This document shows positions 37,384-46,700 of a stretch of DNA of 64,000 bases, piece after piece. Source of the DNA: Flavobacteriia bacterium. GTDB lineage: Bacteria > Bacteroidota > Bacteroidia > Flavobacteriales > Flavobacteriaceae. Made by a program: the position numbers and the translations under genes. Each line of letters opens with the position of its first letter. The stretch's first letter is position 1. Where the stretch lies: contig RDYL01000006.1 in assembly GCA_004293165.1 (NCBI GenBank), forward strand, positions 62,001 to 126,000. Direction: 5' to 3'. The notes under the pieces are model-generated. The model was not told where the DNA came from and made no database searches. It worked only from the letters and a program-made list of their open reading frames with translations.

Positions 37384-38009
37384 ATTAAAGTGATTTTATT
37401 GATAAATTTTTCTTTAATTCGGCTGTCGTGCGTTACAATTAATAAAGACGCTTTGTATTCTTTGGATAAAGAAGTCAGCAATTCAATTACTTTTTCTGCA
37501 TTTTTATCATCTAAACTCGATGTTGGCTCATCTGCTAAAAGTACTTTAGGCTCGTTCATTAAAGCACGAGCAATGGAAACGCGTTGTTGTTGTCCTATAC
37601 TCAATTGCGCTGGTAATTTAGCGGCTTGATTTTCAATACCTAATTGTTCTAATAATTTCTTAGCGCGTTTGGTATGTTTTTTACCTGTTGCTAACCAACT
37701 TGCCATTTCTAAATTTTCCAAAACAGTTAATGCTGCAATAAAATGGGATTTTTGAAAAACTACACCAATATGCTTACCTCGAAATTTATCGGTTGCTTTT
37801 TCTGAAAGTGCTACGATATCGGTTTTATCAATTTCGATTTCGCCTTTAGCAGGTTTTAACAATCCTGCTAAAATATGCAAATAGGTAGTCTTACCTTTAC
37901 CCGAATCGCCAGTAATTAACAAGGTACTTCCTGCTTGGCAATACAGATCTGGAAAGATAAATTCTTGCTCTTTACTGTAAGAAAATCGTATGTTTTTTGT
38001 ACTTATCAT
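37380..38009 (-). CDS. ABC transporter ATP-binding protein (LolD/MacB type)
   Basis: A 209-residue ATPase. Walker A is ITGDSGKGKTTYLHIL, the Q-loop is VVFQKSHFI, the signature LSIGQQQRVSIARAL departs slightly from LSGGQ, Walker B is VLLADEPTSSLDDKN, and the switch His is in LLIVTHDSRI. Such subunits pair with FtsX-type permeases that work on periplasmic or membrane substrates rather than classical uptake. It is the first gene of the operon. Confidence 0.92.
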   Translation of the reverse strand: MISTKNIRFSYSKEQEFIFPDLYCQAGSTLLITGDSGKGKTTYLHILAGLLKPAKGEIEIDKTDIVALSEKATDKFRGKHIGVVFQKSHFIAALTVLENLEMASWLATGKKHTKRAKKLLEQLGIENQAAKLPAQLSIGQQQRVSIARALMNEPKVLLADEPTSSLDDKNAEKVIELLTSLSKEYKASLLIVTHDSRIKEKFINKITLI

Positions 38010-38012
38010 TTG

Positions 38013-38046
38013 TGTTATAGCATAAATTTAGTGTTGCAAGATAACA
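38013..38046. promoter_or_regulatory. Inverted repeat upstream of the ABC operon
   Basis: TGTTAT (38013-38018) and ATAACA (38041-38046) form an inverted repeat just before the ATPase start. It may be an operator. TGTTATA words also occur in Zur-type boxes of other bacteria, but the spacing differs, so this is only a hint. Confidence 0.3.
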
Positions 38047-38085
38047 AAATCGCTTAAAAAATTTCTTAAATATTTTTTAACAAAA

Positions 38086-38117
38086 AAACCTTGCAAACAA
38101 TTAATTTCACAAGGTTT
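38086..38117 (-). terminator. Terminator after the superoxide dismutase gene
   Basis: AAACCTTG / CAAGGTTT around a 16-base loop, followed in the minus direction by T7. It separates the dismutase gene from the ABC operon. Confidence 0.75.
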
Positions 38118-38137
38118 ATTTGCTTTAATTTTAACTA

Positions 38138-39136
38138 TTATTCATCGCCATGTGTACACAATCCTACAATGGTATGAAAAGTATCATGTAAACCATTTAA
38201 AGCTTTTGTGATTTTGTCGTCAGAAGCTTTTGATTTTACTAATTTATCTAATGCTTTACTATCTTTTGCTAATTTATTGACAGCCGCCACAATTTCTTTT
38301 TTATTGAACTCAGCTGGAATTTTTGCCATTTTTAAAGCATTTGCTTTTTCAGCCATTTCAGCGCTTCTTTCTTTAATTGGCTGTAAGTTTCCTTCTTCAC
38401 TTGGGTGAAACGTTTGTGACATTACTTTGTGAAACGTTTTAATTTCTGGCCATGCAGCAAAAGTATCTGGTTTTGGCATTGCTGCTTTGTATCTTTTACT
38501 TACTTCTGTCCAGTTTACTACATTCCATAAAGCAGCTAAATAATCAGCTCTTTTGTTTTGGTATTTTAAATAATACGCGTGTTCCCAAACATCGATTCCA
38601 AAGATTGGCGTACCTTTTACTTCAGCTACATCCATTAACGGATTATCTTGATTTGGCGTTGAACTTACTACAAGTTTTCCTTCTTTCGTAACAACTAACC
38701 AAGCCCAACCCGAACCAAAACGACTCGCTCCAGCAGCGTTTAATTTTTCTTTTAAAACATCTAAACTTCCAAAAGTTTCATTAATAGCTTTTTCTAAATC
38801 AGCCGACATTTTAGTGTTTTTCTCAGGTGTCAAAACCGACCAAAACAATTCATGGTTATAATGTCCGCCAGCGTTATTTCTAACTGCTGGTGTCATTGTA
38901 GAAACTTTTGCAAAAATTTCGTTTAAACTTAGTTTTTCATCAGCTGTTCCTGCTAATGCTGTATTTAGATTTTTTACATAAGCAGCATGATGCTTGCTGT
39001 AGTGAATTTCCATTGTTTGCGCATCTACAAAAGGCTCCAAAGCATTGTATGCGTAAGGCAAAGCCTTTTGTGTAAACTGAGCCGATGCTGTTAATGTTAC
39101 TAAAAGTGTGGCAACTAAAAGTTTTATATTCTTCAT
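38138..39136 (-). CDS. Exported Fe/Mn superoxide dismutase with C-terminal helical domain
   Basis: A 332-residue protein. A signal peptide (MKNIKLLVATLLVTLTASAQ) is followed by a complete Fe/Mn dismutase domain (residues about 21-222) with metal ligands H45, H95, D182 and H186 (DVWEHAYYLKYQ). An added C-terminal domain (about 232-332) has four predicted helices and the pairs HKVMSQTFHPSEEGNL and LHDTFHTIVGLC, with H236, H244, H317, H321 and Cys327. It resembles small four-helix periplasmic proteins and may bind metal or heme; this is inference. The protein acts outside the cytoplasm. Confidence 0.88.
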   Translation of the reverse strand: MKNIKLLVATLLVTLTASAQFTQKALPYAYNALEPFVDAQTMEIHYSKHHAAYVKNLNTALAGTADEKLSLNEIFAKVSTMTPAVRNNAGGHYNHELFWSVLTPEKNTKMSADLEKAINETFGSLDVLKEKLNAAGASRFGSGWAWLVVTKEGKLVVSSTPNQDNPLMDVAEVKGTPIFGIDVWEHAYYLKYQNKRADYLAALWNVVNWTEVSKRYKAAMPKPDTFAAWPEIKTFHKVMSQTFHPSEEGNLQPIKERSAEMAEKANALKMAKIPAEFNKKEIVAAVNKLAKDSKALDKLVKSKASDDKITKALNGLHDTFHTIVGLCTHGDE

Positions 39137-39257
39137 GATATTTTAATTTTTGATAAAAATACGGCTTATCAATTAGATAAAAAATTAAGAATTCTTAAAA
39201 TTTACATAATTGTTGGTTTAAACACAGAGAGTACAAAGAAAAATTTATTGAAAAACC

Positions 39258-39465
39258 ATGTAACTATGTGTTAATTTATTTTTTAAACACATAGACACAT
39301 AAGTTAAAGATTGTGTATAAAAGTCGTTTCACTCTGACATTAGAAAATCATAGAATCAAGTTTGCTATGTGACTATGTGTTTGATTGTTTTTTTAAACAC
39401 ATAGACACATAAGTTTATGTTTGCGTGCAAAAGTCGTTTCACTATAACAATAGATAAACATAGCT
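39258..39465. repeat. Two 110-bp tandem repeats next to the GxxExxY gene
   Basis: The gap 39137-39465 carries two copies of a unit of about 110 bases (about 39258-39367 and 39368-39465). Each has CTATGTG words, then AAACACATAGACACATAAG (39285 and 39395) as inverted partner, then AAGTCGTTTCACT (39321 and 39431) and a closing CATAG. The second copy ends at the stop codon of the GxxExxY gene. Left of them, AAACACAGAGAGTACAAAG (39220-39238) is a related word. Stem-forming potential is high; I see no reading frame. Confidence 0.8.
39365..39383. repeat. Left copy of 19-bp direct repeat flanking the GxxExxY gene
   Basis: CTATGTGACTATGTGTTTG, identical to 39881-39899. The two copies bracket the gene and are 516 bases apart. 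Confidence 0.85.
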
Positions 39466-39870
39466 TTATTGTAAATTTCTGTAGATTTCATTTACAAATG
39501 TTTTTTGCCCTTCTTTGAAAATATTTTTACAGTTAAAATTTATCAAAATTCCTTTTGGAGCATTGAGTAAATTCATATAAGTTAGAATTTGAGAATCAAA
39601 AACTTTATGCATTTCTAGAGTAGATTTCAGTTCTACAACAATAAGATTTTCAATATACAAATCGCATCTTAAACTAGCTTCCAATTGATTACCTTTATAA
39701 ATAATTGGTACTTTTTTCTCTGTGTGAAAATTTATTTTCCTCAATCGTAACTCTTCTTTCATACATTCATGATAAACCGATTCTAACAAACCCGCTCCCA
39801 AATTTTTATGCACTTCAATTGCCGCTCCAATTATCTGAAACAACAAATCATCAATTCCTTTTTTTGTCAT
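39466..39870 (-). CDS. GxxExxY protein (PD-(D/E)XK-like)
   Basis: A 134-residue protein with the family hallmark G27-LL-E30-SV-Y33 (IEVHKNLGAGLLESVYHECM) and the downstream LRCDLYIENLIVVELKS, in which D70, E80 and K82 have the layout of a PD-(D/E)XK nuclease core. The family (TIGR04256) is widespread, often in many copies per genome, and has no proven function. The gene is enclosed by repeats: the stop adjoins the second 110-bp repeat, and its start lies 10 bases from CTATGTGACTATGTGTTTG. This suggests a mobile or repeat-associated unit. Confidence 0.88.
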   Translation of the reverse strand: MTKKGIDDLLFQIIGAAIEVHKNLGAGLLESVYHECMKEELRLRKINFHTEKKVPIIYKGNQLEASLRCDLYIENLIVVELKSTLEMHKVFDSQILTYMNLLNAPKGILINFNCKNIFKEGQKTFVNEIYRNLQ

Positions 39871-39880
39871 AATAAAAAAA

Positions 39881-39899
39881 CTATGTGACTATGTGTTTG
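39881..39899. repeat. Right copy of 19-bp direct repeat flanking the GxxExxY gene
   Basis: CTATGTGACTATGTGTTTG, identical to 39365-39383, between the GxxExxY start codon and the radC stop. Confidence 0.85.
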
Positions 39900-39906
39900 G
39901 AAAAAA

Positions 39907-40590
39907 TCAAAAAATCCCTTCATCCTGAAAACTCAAATAACCATTTTCGGTGATGATAAGATGGTCTAATACTTGAATTTCTAATGTTTGTCCAGCTTCT
40001 TTGACTCTTTTGGTGATTTTTAAATCGGCTTCACTGGCGATTAATTTCCCTGATGGATGATTGTGCGATAGAATTAAACCCGTTGCGTTTTGTTCGAATG
40101 CAATTTTGAAGATTATTCGAATATCTACAACTGTTCCTGTGATTCCCCCTTTTGAGAGTTGGGCTTTGTATATGACTTTATTGGAATTGTTGAGATATAA
40201 TACCCAAAATTCTTCGTGGGGCAATTCGCCAATAATGGGTTGCATGATATCGAAAACTGCTTTACTAGAGGTGATTTTTTTGAGTTCGACAGCTTCTTCA
40301 GCTCTTCGTCTTCTTCCTAATTCTAGTGCAGCGGCGATGCAAATGGCTTTAGCTTCTCCAATTCCTTTGAATTGCATGAGTTGGGAAACCGACATTTTTC
40401 CTAATGTATTCAGATTATTTTCTGAAGAAGCTAAAATGCGTTGGCACAATTGTACCGCGCTCTCATTTCGAGAACCGGAACCAATTAAAATAGCAAGTAA
40501 TTCGGAATCAGATAAGGTGGATTTACCTTTAAGAAGAAATTTTTCACGTGGGCGATCATCTTCAGCCCATTGGTTGATTGGCGTGTACAT
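39907..40590 (-). CDS. radC: RadC family protein (JAB1/MPN domain)
   Basis: A 227-residue protein with an N-terminal helix-hairpin-helix region (VSQLMQFKGIGEAKAICIAA) and a JAB/MPN domain with the metal motif LILSHNHPSGKLIASEADL. RadC was once thought to be a DNA repair protein, but its role is unresolved. JAB-domain RadC genes often lie near mobile DNA. Length is normal. The frame starts at MYTPINQWAEDDRPREKFLL, the typical family beginning. Confidence 0.93.
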   Translation of the reverse strand: MYTPINQWAEDDRPREKFLLKGKSTLSDSELLAILIGSGSRNESAVQLCQRILASSENNLNTLGKMSVSQLMQFKGIGEAKAICIAAALELGRRRRAEEAVELKKITSSKAVFDIMQPIIGELPHEEFWVLYLNNSNKVIYKAQLSKGGITGTVVDIRIIFKIAFEQNATGLILSHNHPSGKLIASEADLKITKRVKEAGQTLEIQVLDHLIITENGYLSFQDEGIF

Positions 40591-40767
40591 AAAATTTTAT
40601 TTTGGCGTTTATGTGAACAAAAATAATTGAAAAAATTTAAATATCAAAAATTATTGATGGGTGATGGATGATGGGTGAAGGAAGTTGGAAGTCGGAGGAT
40701 TTTTTTCAATTTTAGAAGGATTGATACTAAATTCAGTTGAAAATACGTTTTTATAAAAAATTAGCAC

Positions 40768-41415
40768 ATGAAATTTACTGGAATTATTTTATTGTCTTTT
40801 TTATTTCTGAATTGTAAAAAAGAAACCTTTAAAACGGAAATAGCGCAACAGATTGAATCAAAACCAGCAACTCAACTCATAGAAAACCCAACTGATTTTT
40901 ATGAAAAATTATCCAATGCAGCGCTTTCGATAATTGATCCAGAAGTGGTTTATACTCCGGCTTATGTTGGGATAAAATATCCAAATGGTGATGTTCCTGC
41001 AAAAACGGGAGTTTGTACCGATGTGGTGATTCGTGCCTATCGAAAACTAGGAATTGATTTGCAAAAACAAGTGCATGAAGACATGAAAGACAACTTTTCC
41101 TTGTATCCCAATTTAAAAAAATGGGGTCTAAAAACCACAGATAAAAATATCGACCATAGAAGAGTTCCGAATTTAGAAGTTTTCTTTGCTCGAAAAGGAA
41201 AAAATTTACCAATTTCACAAAACCCAAAAGATTACAAAACAGGTGATTTAGTCACTTGGATGATTGGCGATAAATTGCCACACATTGGAATTGTAACACA
41301 TATAAAATCAGAAAATGGAAACCATATGATTGTACACAACGTAGGAAGCGGACAAGTTTTAGAAGATTGTTTGTTCAGTTGGAAAATTGTGGGGCATTAT
41401 AAATACGGCAATTAG
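40768..41415 (+). CDS. DUF1287 lipoprotein
   Basis: A 215-residue protein with a lipobox signal (LLSFLFLNCKKE, Cys16), so probably an outer-membrane-linked lipoprotein. The mature part is DUF1287: YTPAYVGIKYPNGDVPAKTG, VCTDVVIRAYRKLGIDLQK, DHRRVPNLEVFFARKG and PHIGIVTHIKS, with a Cys and His arranged as in NlpC/P60-like hydrolases. A cell-wall hydrolase function is plausible but unproven. A low-complexity GATGGGTGATGG run lies upstream (about 40658-40680). Confidence 0.82.
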   Translation: MKFTGIILLSFLFLNCKKETFKTEIAQQIESKPATQLIENPTDFYEKLSNAALSIIDPEVVYTPAYVGIKYPNGDVPAKTGVCTDVVIRAYRKLGIDLQKQVHEDMKDNFSLYPNLKKWGLKTTDKNIDHRRVPNLEVFFARKGKNLPISQNPKDYKTGDLVTWMIGDKLPHIGIVTHIKSENGNHMIVHNVGSGQVLEDCLFSWKIVGHYKYGN

Positions 41416-41479
41416 ACAATTTTCAATGTACCAATTAAATCTCGAGTAAAATTGACACATTGACTAATTGGCATATTGG

Positions 41480-42835
41480 CTAATTGATTAATCCTTTCAC
41501 CTCATCAAAATTCAAACCACCATAATTTCCTGAACTCATTAATAGTAAAGCGGAGTTTTCTAAATTTTGGCTGAATAAAAAGTCTTTGAATTCGGTTGGA
41601 TTGGTATAAATGATTAAATCTTCTCTTTGGAACGATTCTGCAATTTGGTCGTAGGTAACTTCTTCCAAACGTTTGATTTTTACAGCATCGGGCGAATAGA
41701 AAACCACAGCAAAATCCGCTGCGTCTAAAGCGCCTTGGTATTCTTTTAAGAATTCGGCATTTAAACTGCTGTACGTATGCAATTCTAAACAAGCGATTAA
41801 TTTTCTATCGGGATATTGTGCTTTTACGGCTTTTGTAGTAGCAGAAACTTTACTTGGCGAATGCGCAAAATCTTTATAAGCAACTTTATTAGCACTTTCG
41901 GCAATTTTTTCTAATCGTTTGGAAGCGCCTTTGAAACTGGCGATGGCTTCGTAAAATTCGGCTTCGTCCACGCCCATGCATTGGCAAATCCATTTGGCAC
42001 CGGCTAAATTGCTTAAATTGTGAGCTCCGAAAACTTCAATTGGCATTGGTCCTTCTGGCGTATCTAATAAAGTTGTTCCGTTTTCAACGGTGTAACTTGG
42101 GGTTTGGTAAGCAATTTTTCGGATTTGATTTTCAGTTTCTTCGGCCACTGATTTTACGGCTTCGTCTTCTTCGTTGTAAACTAAAATGCCGCCACGCGTG
42201 ATTTGATTAGCGAAAATTCTGAATTGTTCTACATAATTATCAAATGTTGGAAATACATTGATATGATCCCAAGCAATTCCTGACAACAACGCGATATTGG
42301 GTTGGTACAAATGAAATTTTGGTCGTAAATCGATTGGAGAAGTCAAATATTCATCGCCTTCTAACACAATAAAATCGTTGTTTTCAGTTAAATGCACCAT
42401 CGTATCGAAACCTTCTAACTGTGCTCCTACCATATAATCCACTTCGATATTATGATAATGCATCACGTGTAAAATCATCGAAGTAATCGTCGTTTTTCCA
42501 TGCGAACCACCAATAACTACTCGGGTTTTATTTTTCGATTGTTCGTATAAAAATTCAGGATACGAATAAATCTTCAAGCCTAATTCTTGTGCTTTCAACA
42601 ATTCTGGATTATCAGCTTTGGCGTGCATTCCTAGAATAATCGCTTCAATATCGGTTGTGATTTTTTCGGGAAACCAACCTTCTTCTTTTGGCAACAATCC
42701 TTTTTTCTCCAAACGTGATTTTGAAGGTTCAAAAATAGCGTCATCACTACCCGTTACATGATATCCTTTGTTGTGTAAGGCTAATGCTAAATTGTGCATG
42801 GCTGCTCCGCCAATGGCTATGAAATGTGTTCTCAT
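41480..42835 (-). CDS. mpl: Mur ligase family protein, Mpl-like
   Basis: A 451-residue ligase with MurC-like architecture: the N-terminal Rossmann part (THFIAIGGAAMHNLALALHN), the ATP-binding GSHGKTT (residues 110-116), the central ligase stretch LEGDEYLTSPIDLRPKFHLY and the C-terminal domain with DFAHSPSKVSATTKAV. It fits Mpl, which reattaches the recycled tripeptide to UDP-MurNAc, better than MurC because of the GGAAMHNLA opening and EGDEY wording. Close homologues are sometimes labelled peptidoglycan synthetase. Confidence 0.82.
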   Translation of the reverse strand: MRTHFIAIGGAAMHNLALALHNKGYHVTGSDDAIFEPSKSRLEKKGLLPKEEGWFPEKITTDIEAIILGMHAKADNPELLKAQELGLKIYSYPEFLYEQSKNKTRVVIGGSHGKTTITSMILHVMHYHNIEVDYMVGAQLEGFDTMVHLTENNDFIVLEGDEYLTSPIDLRPKFHLYQPNIALLSGIAWDHINVFPTFDNYVEQFRIFANQITRGGILVYNEEDEAVKSVAEETENQIRKIAYQTPSYTVENGTTLLDTPEGPMPIEVFGAHNLSNLAGAKWICQCMGVDEAEFYEAIASFKGASKRLEKIAESANKVAYKDFAHSPSKVSATTKAVKAQYPDRKLIACLELHTYSSLNAEFLKEYQGALDAADFAVVFYSPDAVKIKRLEEVTYDQIAESFQREDLIIYTNPTEFKDFLFSQNLENSALLLMSSGNYGGLNFDEVKGLIN

Positions 42836-42921
42836 CTTTATAGTTTATGAGTTGAAAAGTTCATGAGTTTAAGAGTTTAGGCACATTGCCTATTAGACTA
42901 TTAAACCTATAACCTTTTAAC

Positions 42922-43608
42922 CTATTTTTCAAATTGTTCTTTTAACTTATTTGCTTTCGCTTTATCTTTCAGTTTGTTCAAATATAAGTCATATAATTTT
43001 TCGAAAGTGGTTTTTGAATTACCAATTTCGTGCGCTTTTTTATAATGGTTTTCCGCTTTTGCATAACGTTTAAAATACACATCGATATATCCTTTTGCTA
43101 AAAACCCATCGACTTTTGAAAGCAGTATTAACTCATCAGCATATTTTTGTGCTTTTTTTTCGCTTCCACCTATCAAAGCAGGTAATTCAATGTATAACAT
43201 AACTAATGCCCAACGGGTTTCAATATGTTTTGAATCTAATTTAGCTGCTGTAAGAAACGATTCTTCAACTTCATCTATCATTCCTAAAGCTTTAAATTTA
43301 TTGGATTCTTTGGCTTTCATACCTAATGCACCACCATATTTGTACCAATAATTGGCAATTTTTGGATAAGTAACTTTTAGTCTTTTATAATTTGTAATCG
43401 CCGCATCCCAATCTTTTTGATGACCCGCAATATCACCAAGATATTCAATGGCTCTTGCATGGTTCGGTTGCGCTTTTAAATGTTCGGAAAATAGTTTTTC
43501 GGATTCGGTATATTTTTTTTGCGCATACAATTTCTCAGCCTTTTCAAACGTTGATTGTGAAAAGACTGAAAACGAAATCAATAGAAAAAAGATTTGGATA
43601 ATTTTCAT
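42922..43608 (-). CDS. Exported TPR protein
   Basis: A 228-residue protein with a signal peptide (MKIIQIFFLLISFSVFSQS) and about five tetratricopeptide repeats; clear ones are KYTESEKLFSEHLKAQPNHA, DWDAAITNYKRLKVTYPKIA and RYAKAENHYKKAHEIGNSKT. It is a probable periplasmic scaffold; its partner is unknown. It is divergent from the macroglobulin gene to the right. Confidence 0.82.
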   Translation of the reverse strand: MKIIQIFFLLISFSVFSQSTFEKAEKLYAQKKYTESEKLFSEHLKAQPNHARAIEYLGDIAGHQKDWDAAITNYKRLKVTYPKIANYWYKYGGALGMKAKESNKFKALGMIDEVEESFLTAAKLDSKHIETRWALVMLYIELPALIGGSEKKAQKYADELILLSKVDGFLAKGYIDVYFKRYAKAENHYKKAHEIGNSKTTFEKLYDLYLNKLKDKAKANKLKEQFEK

Positions 43609-43719
43609 TTTTCAAAAATAGTGAAATGATTTTAGTTAATTTTACTTACAAATAATTTATTTTAATTACGTCCCAACCTTTTTATATTTTTTACACTCTT
43701 TATATAAAAACCAACTATT

Positions 43720-46700
43720 ATGCGCAAAATATTATTATTAATCTTATTAGTTAATTCGTTCAATTTATATAGTCAGTATGATGATAAGTGGAAAGAAGTT
43801 TATAGATATGAATTGGACGGAAAAGTTAAATCTGCTCAAGAAAAAGTTCAAGAAATTTACAAAAAAGCAAAGCGAAAAAATGATGAAACGCAAATCATCA
43901 AATGTTTTTTCTATTTATCAAAATTTGAACAAGTTTTTGATGAAAAAGCTCAGTCTACAATTATAAATAATCTTCAGAAAGAAATTAATGAAGCCAAACC
44001 TGTTTCAAAAGCTGTATTACAATATGTTTACATAATCATTATAGATGAATATTACCAAAGAAATAATTACAACTTTAACAAAAGAACCAATTTAGAAAAT
44101 CAAAAAAACAAAGATTTTTTGACGTGGACAGAAGCTGATTTTAATGCTCAAATAGAAAAAAACTATGATAATCTCTTGTCAAATGAGAACGAATTAAGAA
44201 ATACAAGTATTGAAAAAATTAAAGAAATTTTTGATATTTCATCAAGTGTAGATATAAAAAACTTTAGCGTTTATGATTTTCTAGCTCAAAAAAAAGGCGA
44301 CCATCTTAAGTCTACAATTACTTCCTGGAAACAAAAAAAATCAATTGATTTTAAATCAGAGATTGAAATTTTTTATGAAAATCCTGATTCTTTTGTAAAA
44401 TACAATACAAAAAAATTAGAGGATGATAACTTAAAAAAATTAATAACCCTTTTACAAAACAATGAAAAATATTATCTGAATCAGAAGAATTATGAAAAAT
44501 TAGATTTCGCATATTATGAAAGACTAAAATTCATAAAAGAAACCTTCTGGGATGAAGAATTTTATCTAAAAAAAGCTACTTCTTTAGAAAAAACAACTAC
44601 CAATCTATTTTTAAAACAACTTTTAAGAGTAGATAGAGCTTGGCATTATTATAATAAAACGTATAAAAAAGGCGAATTCAATTCGTATACTAGTACATTA
44701 AAACTCGTAGATACTATTTTAAATACAAAAGTTAACGTGAATGCATTAGCAGAAGCTGAAAAAATAAAAATTGAAATCAATAATAAACATTTAGAAATCA
44801 AATTACCTAAAACAAGCTATCCTAAACAAAATAATAGAGCTTTTGTAAATTTCAAAAATATTGATTCGCTTACTATTTCTTATTATGAATTACCACAAAA
44901 ACTAAATTATCTTTTTAAGAATAATTACTATTATAACAATACTGAAAAACTTAATAAAGATTCAATAATCAATGCATTTTTATTGAAAAACAAAGTGTTT
45001 AAAACACAAAAAGTAGTACTGCCAAACAAACGAGATTATTTTGAATATTCAACCGAAATTTTATTAGAAAAATTAGATGTTGGCAATTATTTAATTTATA
45101 TCGAAACGCCAAACGATACCATTTCTACCAAAAAAGTATTTGATTACACTATTCTTCAAGTTACCAATCTATATGTAATTGAAGATAACGAAGAAAACAA
45201 AGATGCCTTTTACATATATGATAGGAAGCTAGGAAAACCATTAGAAGATGTAAAAATTGCTAGTGAGGAGGAAAACATAAAAACGAATGCAAATGGAAAT
45301 GCCTATTTTAAACATAAATGGAGAATAAAAGACAAAAAATACAGCAATGATATTTTAATCACTTCGAAAAATGATTCCTTATCTATAAATTACAATAGAA
45401 ACTTTTTATCTACAAATGAAATTAATAATAAATCGGTAGATGATTATGAAAATTGGGAAGCAAAAGCAATGATATACTTTGATCGTGCTATATACAGACC
45501 CGGACAAAAAATATTTTATAAAGGTGTTATCATCCAGAAAAAAGATGCTGTTAAAAATGTGGTGCCATTTGTTACTGTTCATGTTACAATTTCAGACGTT
45601 AACAATACCAAATTAAAAGAATATGATGTTCAAACAAATGAATTTGGAAGTTTTTCTGGAGAATTTGACATTCCAAAAAACACCTTAACTGGAGAATTCA
45701 GCATAGAAATTGAAGAACCTGACAACTATGAACAAGATTCAAAATACTATAATAAAAAAGAAGAGGAACATGAATTTTGGGACAACGTTGATTTTGAAAG
45801 TTACACCGAATTTAAGTTCAAAGTAGAAGAATACAAACGCCCAACATTTGAAGTTAACTTTGATGAAATAAAGGAAAATTATACTGTTGGTGATACTATT
45901 AAAATTAAAGGAAACGCAAAAGCATTAGCAGGAAATAATATTACCAATGCTAAAATTAAATATTCCATTTCAAAAAATTGCTACAGTAAAACTAAAAGCA
46001 TTCCGTTTGATGAAAATTACATCGATTCAGAAACTACTACAGATGAAAATGGAAATTTCACAATCCAATTCGTTGCCTCTGATTCGATAATCCGAAATGA
46101 AGAAATTGAAACATTAAATTTTGGTATTAATGTAAACGTAACTGATATACAAGGAGAGACTAGATCAGCCTCTCAAAATATTGTTGTAGGCAAAGAAATG
46201 TTGAAAATGTATTTGAATGTTAATTCAGAATTAATTTCGGAAGAAAACAACAAACTGACTATTTCTGCAACCACTTTAAACAATTATCCAATTGAAGCCA
46301 ATGGAACAATAAAAATATATGAACTTAAAAAGAAAAATTTCTTAAAAGGACGACTATATTCAATTCCAGAAATTCAAACTATTAGTAAAGAAGATTTTCA
46401 ACAATTATTTCCATATGAGCCTTATGACAAATCAGATGAAGAAGTTCAAGAAGTTCTTGTAAAAACATTTTCTTTTGACACGAAAACAACCAAAGAAATA
46501 ACATTAGAATTTTTAAAAAACTATAGAAATTCTAACTTCAAAATCGTTGCCGAAGCTTATGATTTAAAAAACAATTTAATTACAAACCAAAGAGAAATTA
46601 GTGTTAAATCAAAACAATATCCTTATTCTGAAAAAGAATTATTAACTTATAAAGATATTTCTGAATCAAAATCCAAATATTACACTATTGAAATTCAATC

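Noticed and set aside
39258..39465. Tandem repeats as a CRISPR array
   Set aside because: Only two units, of about 110 bases, with similar sequence along the whole unit; no unique spacers and no cas genes.
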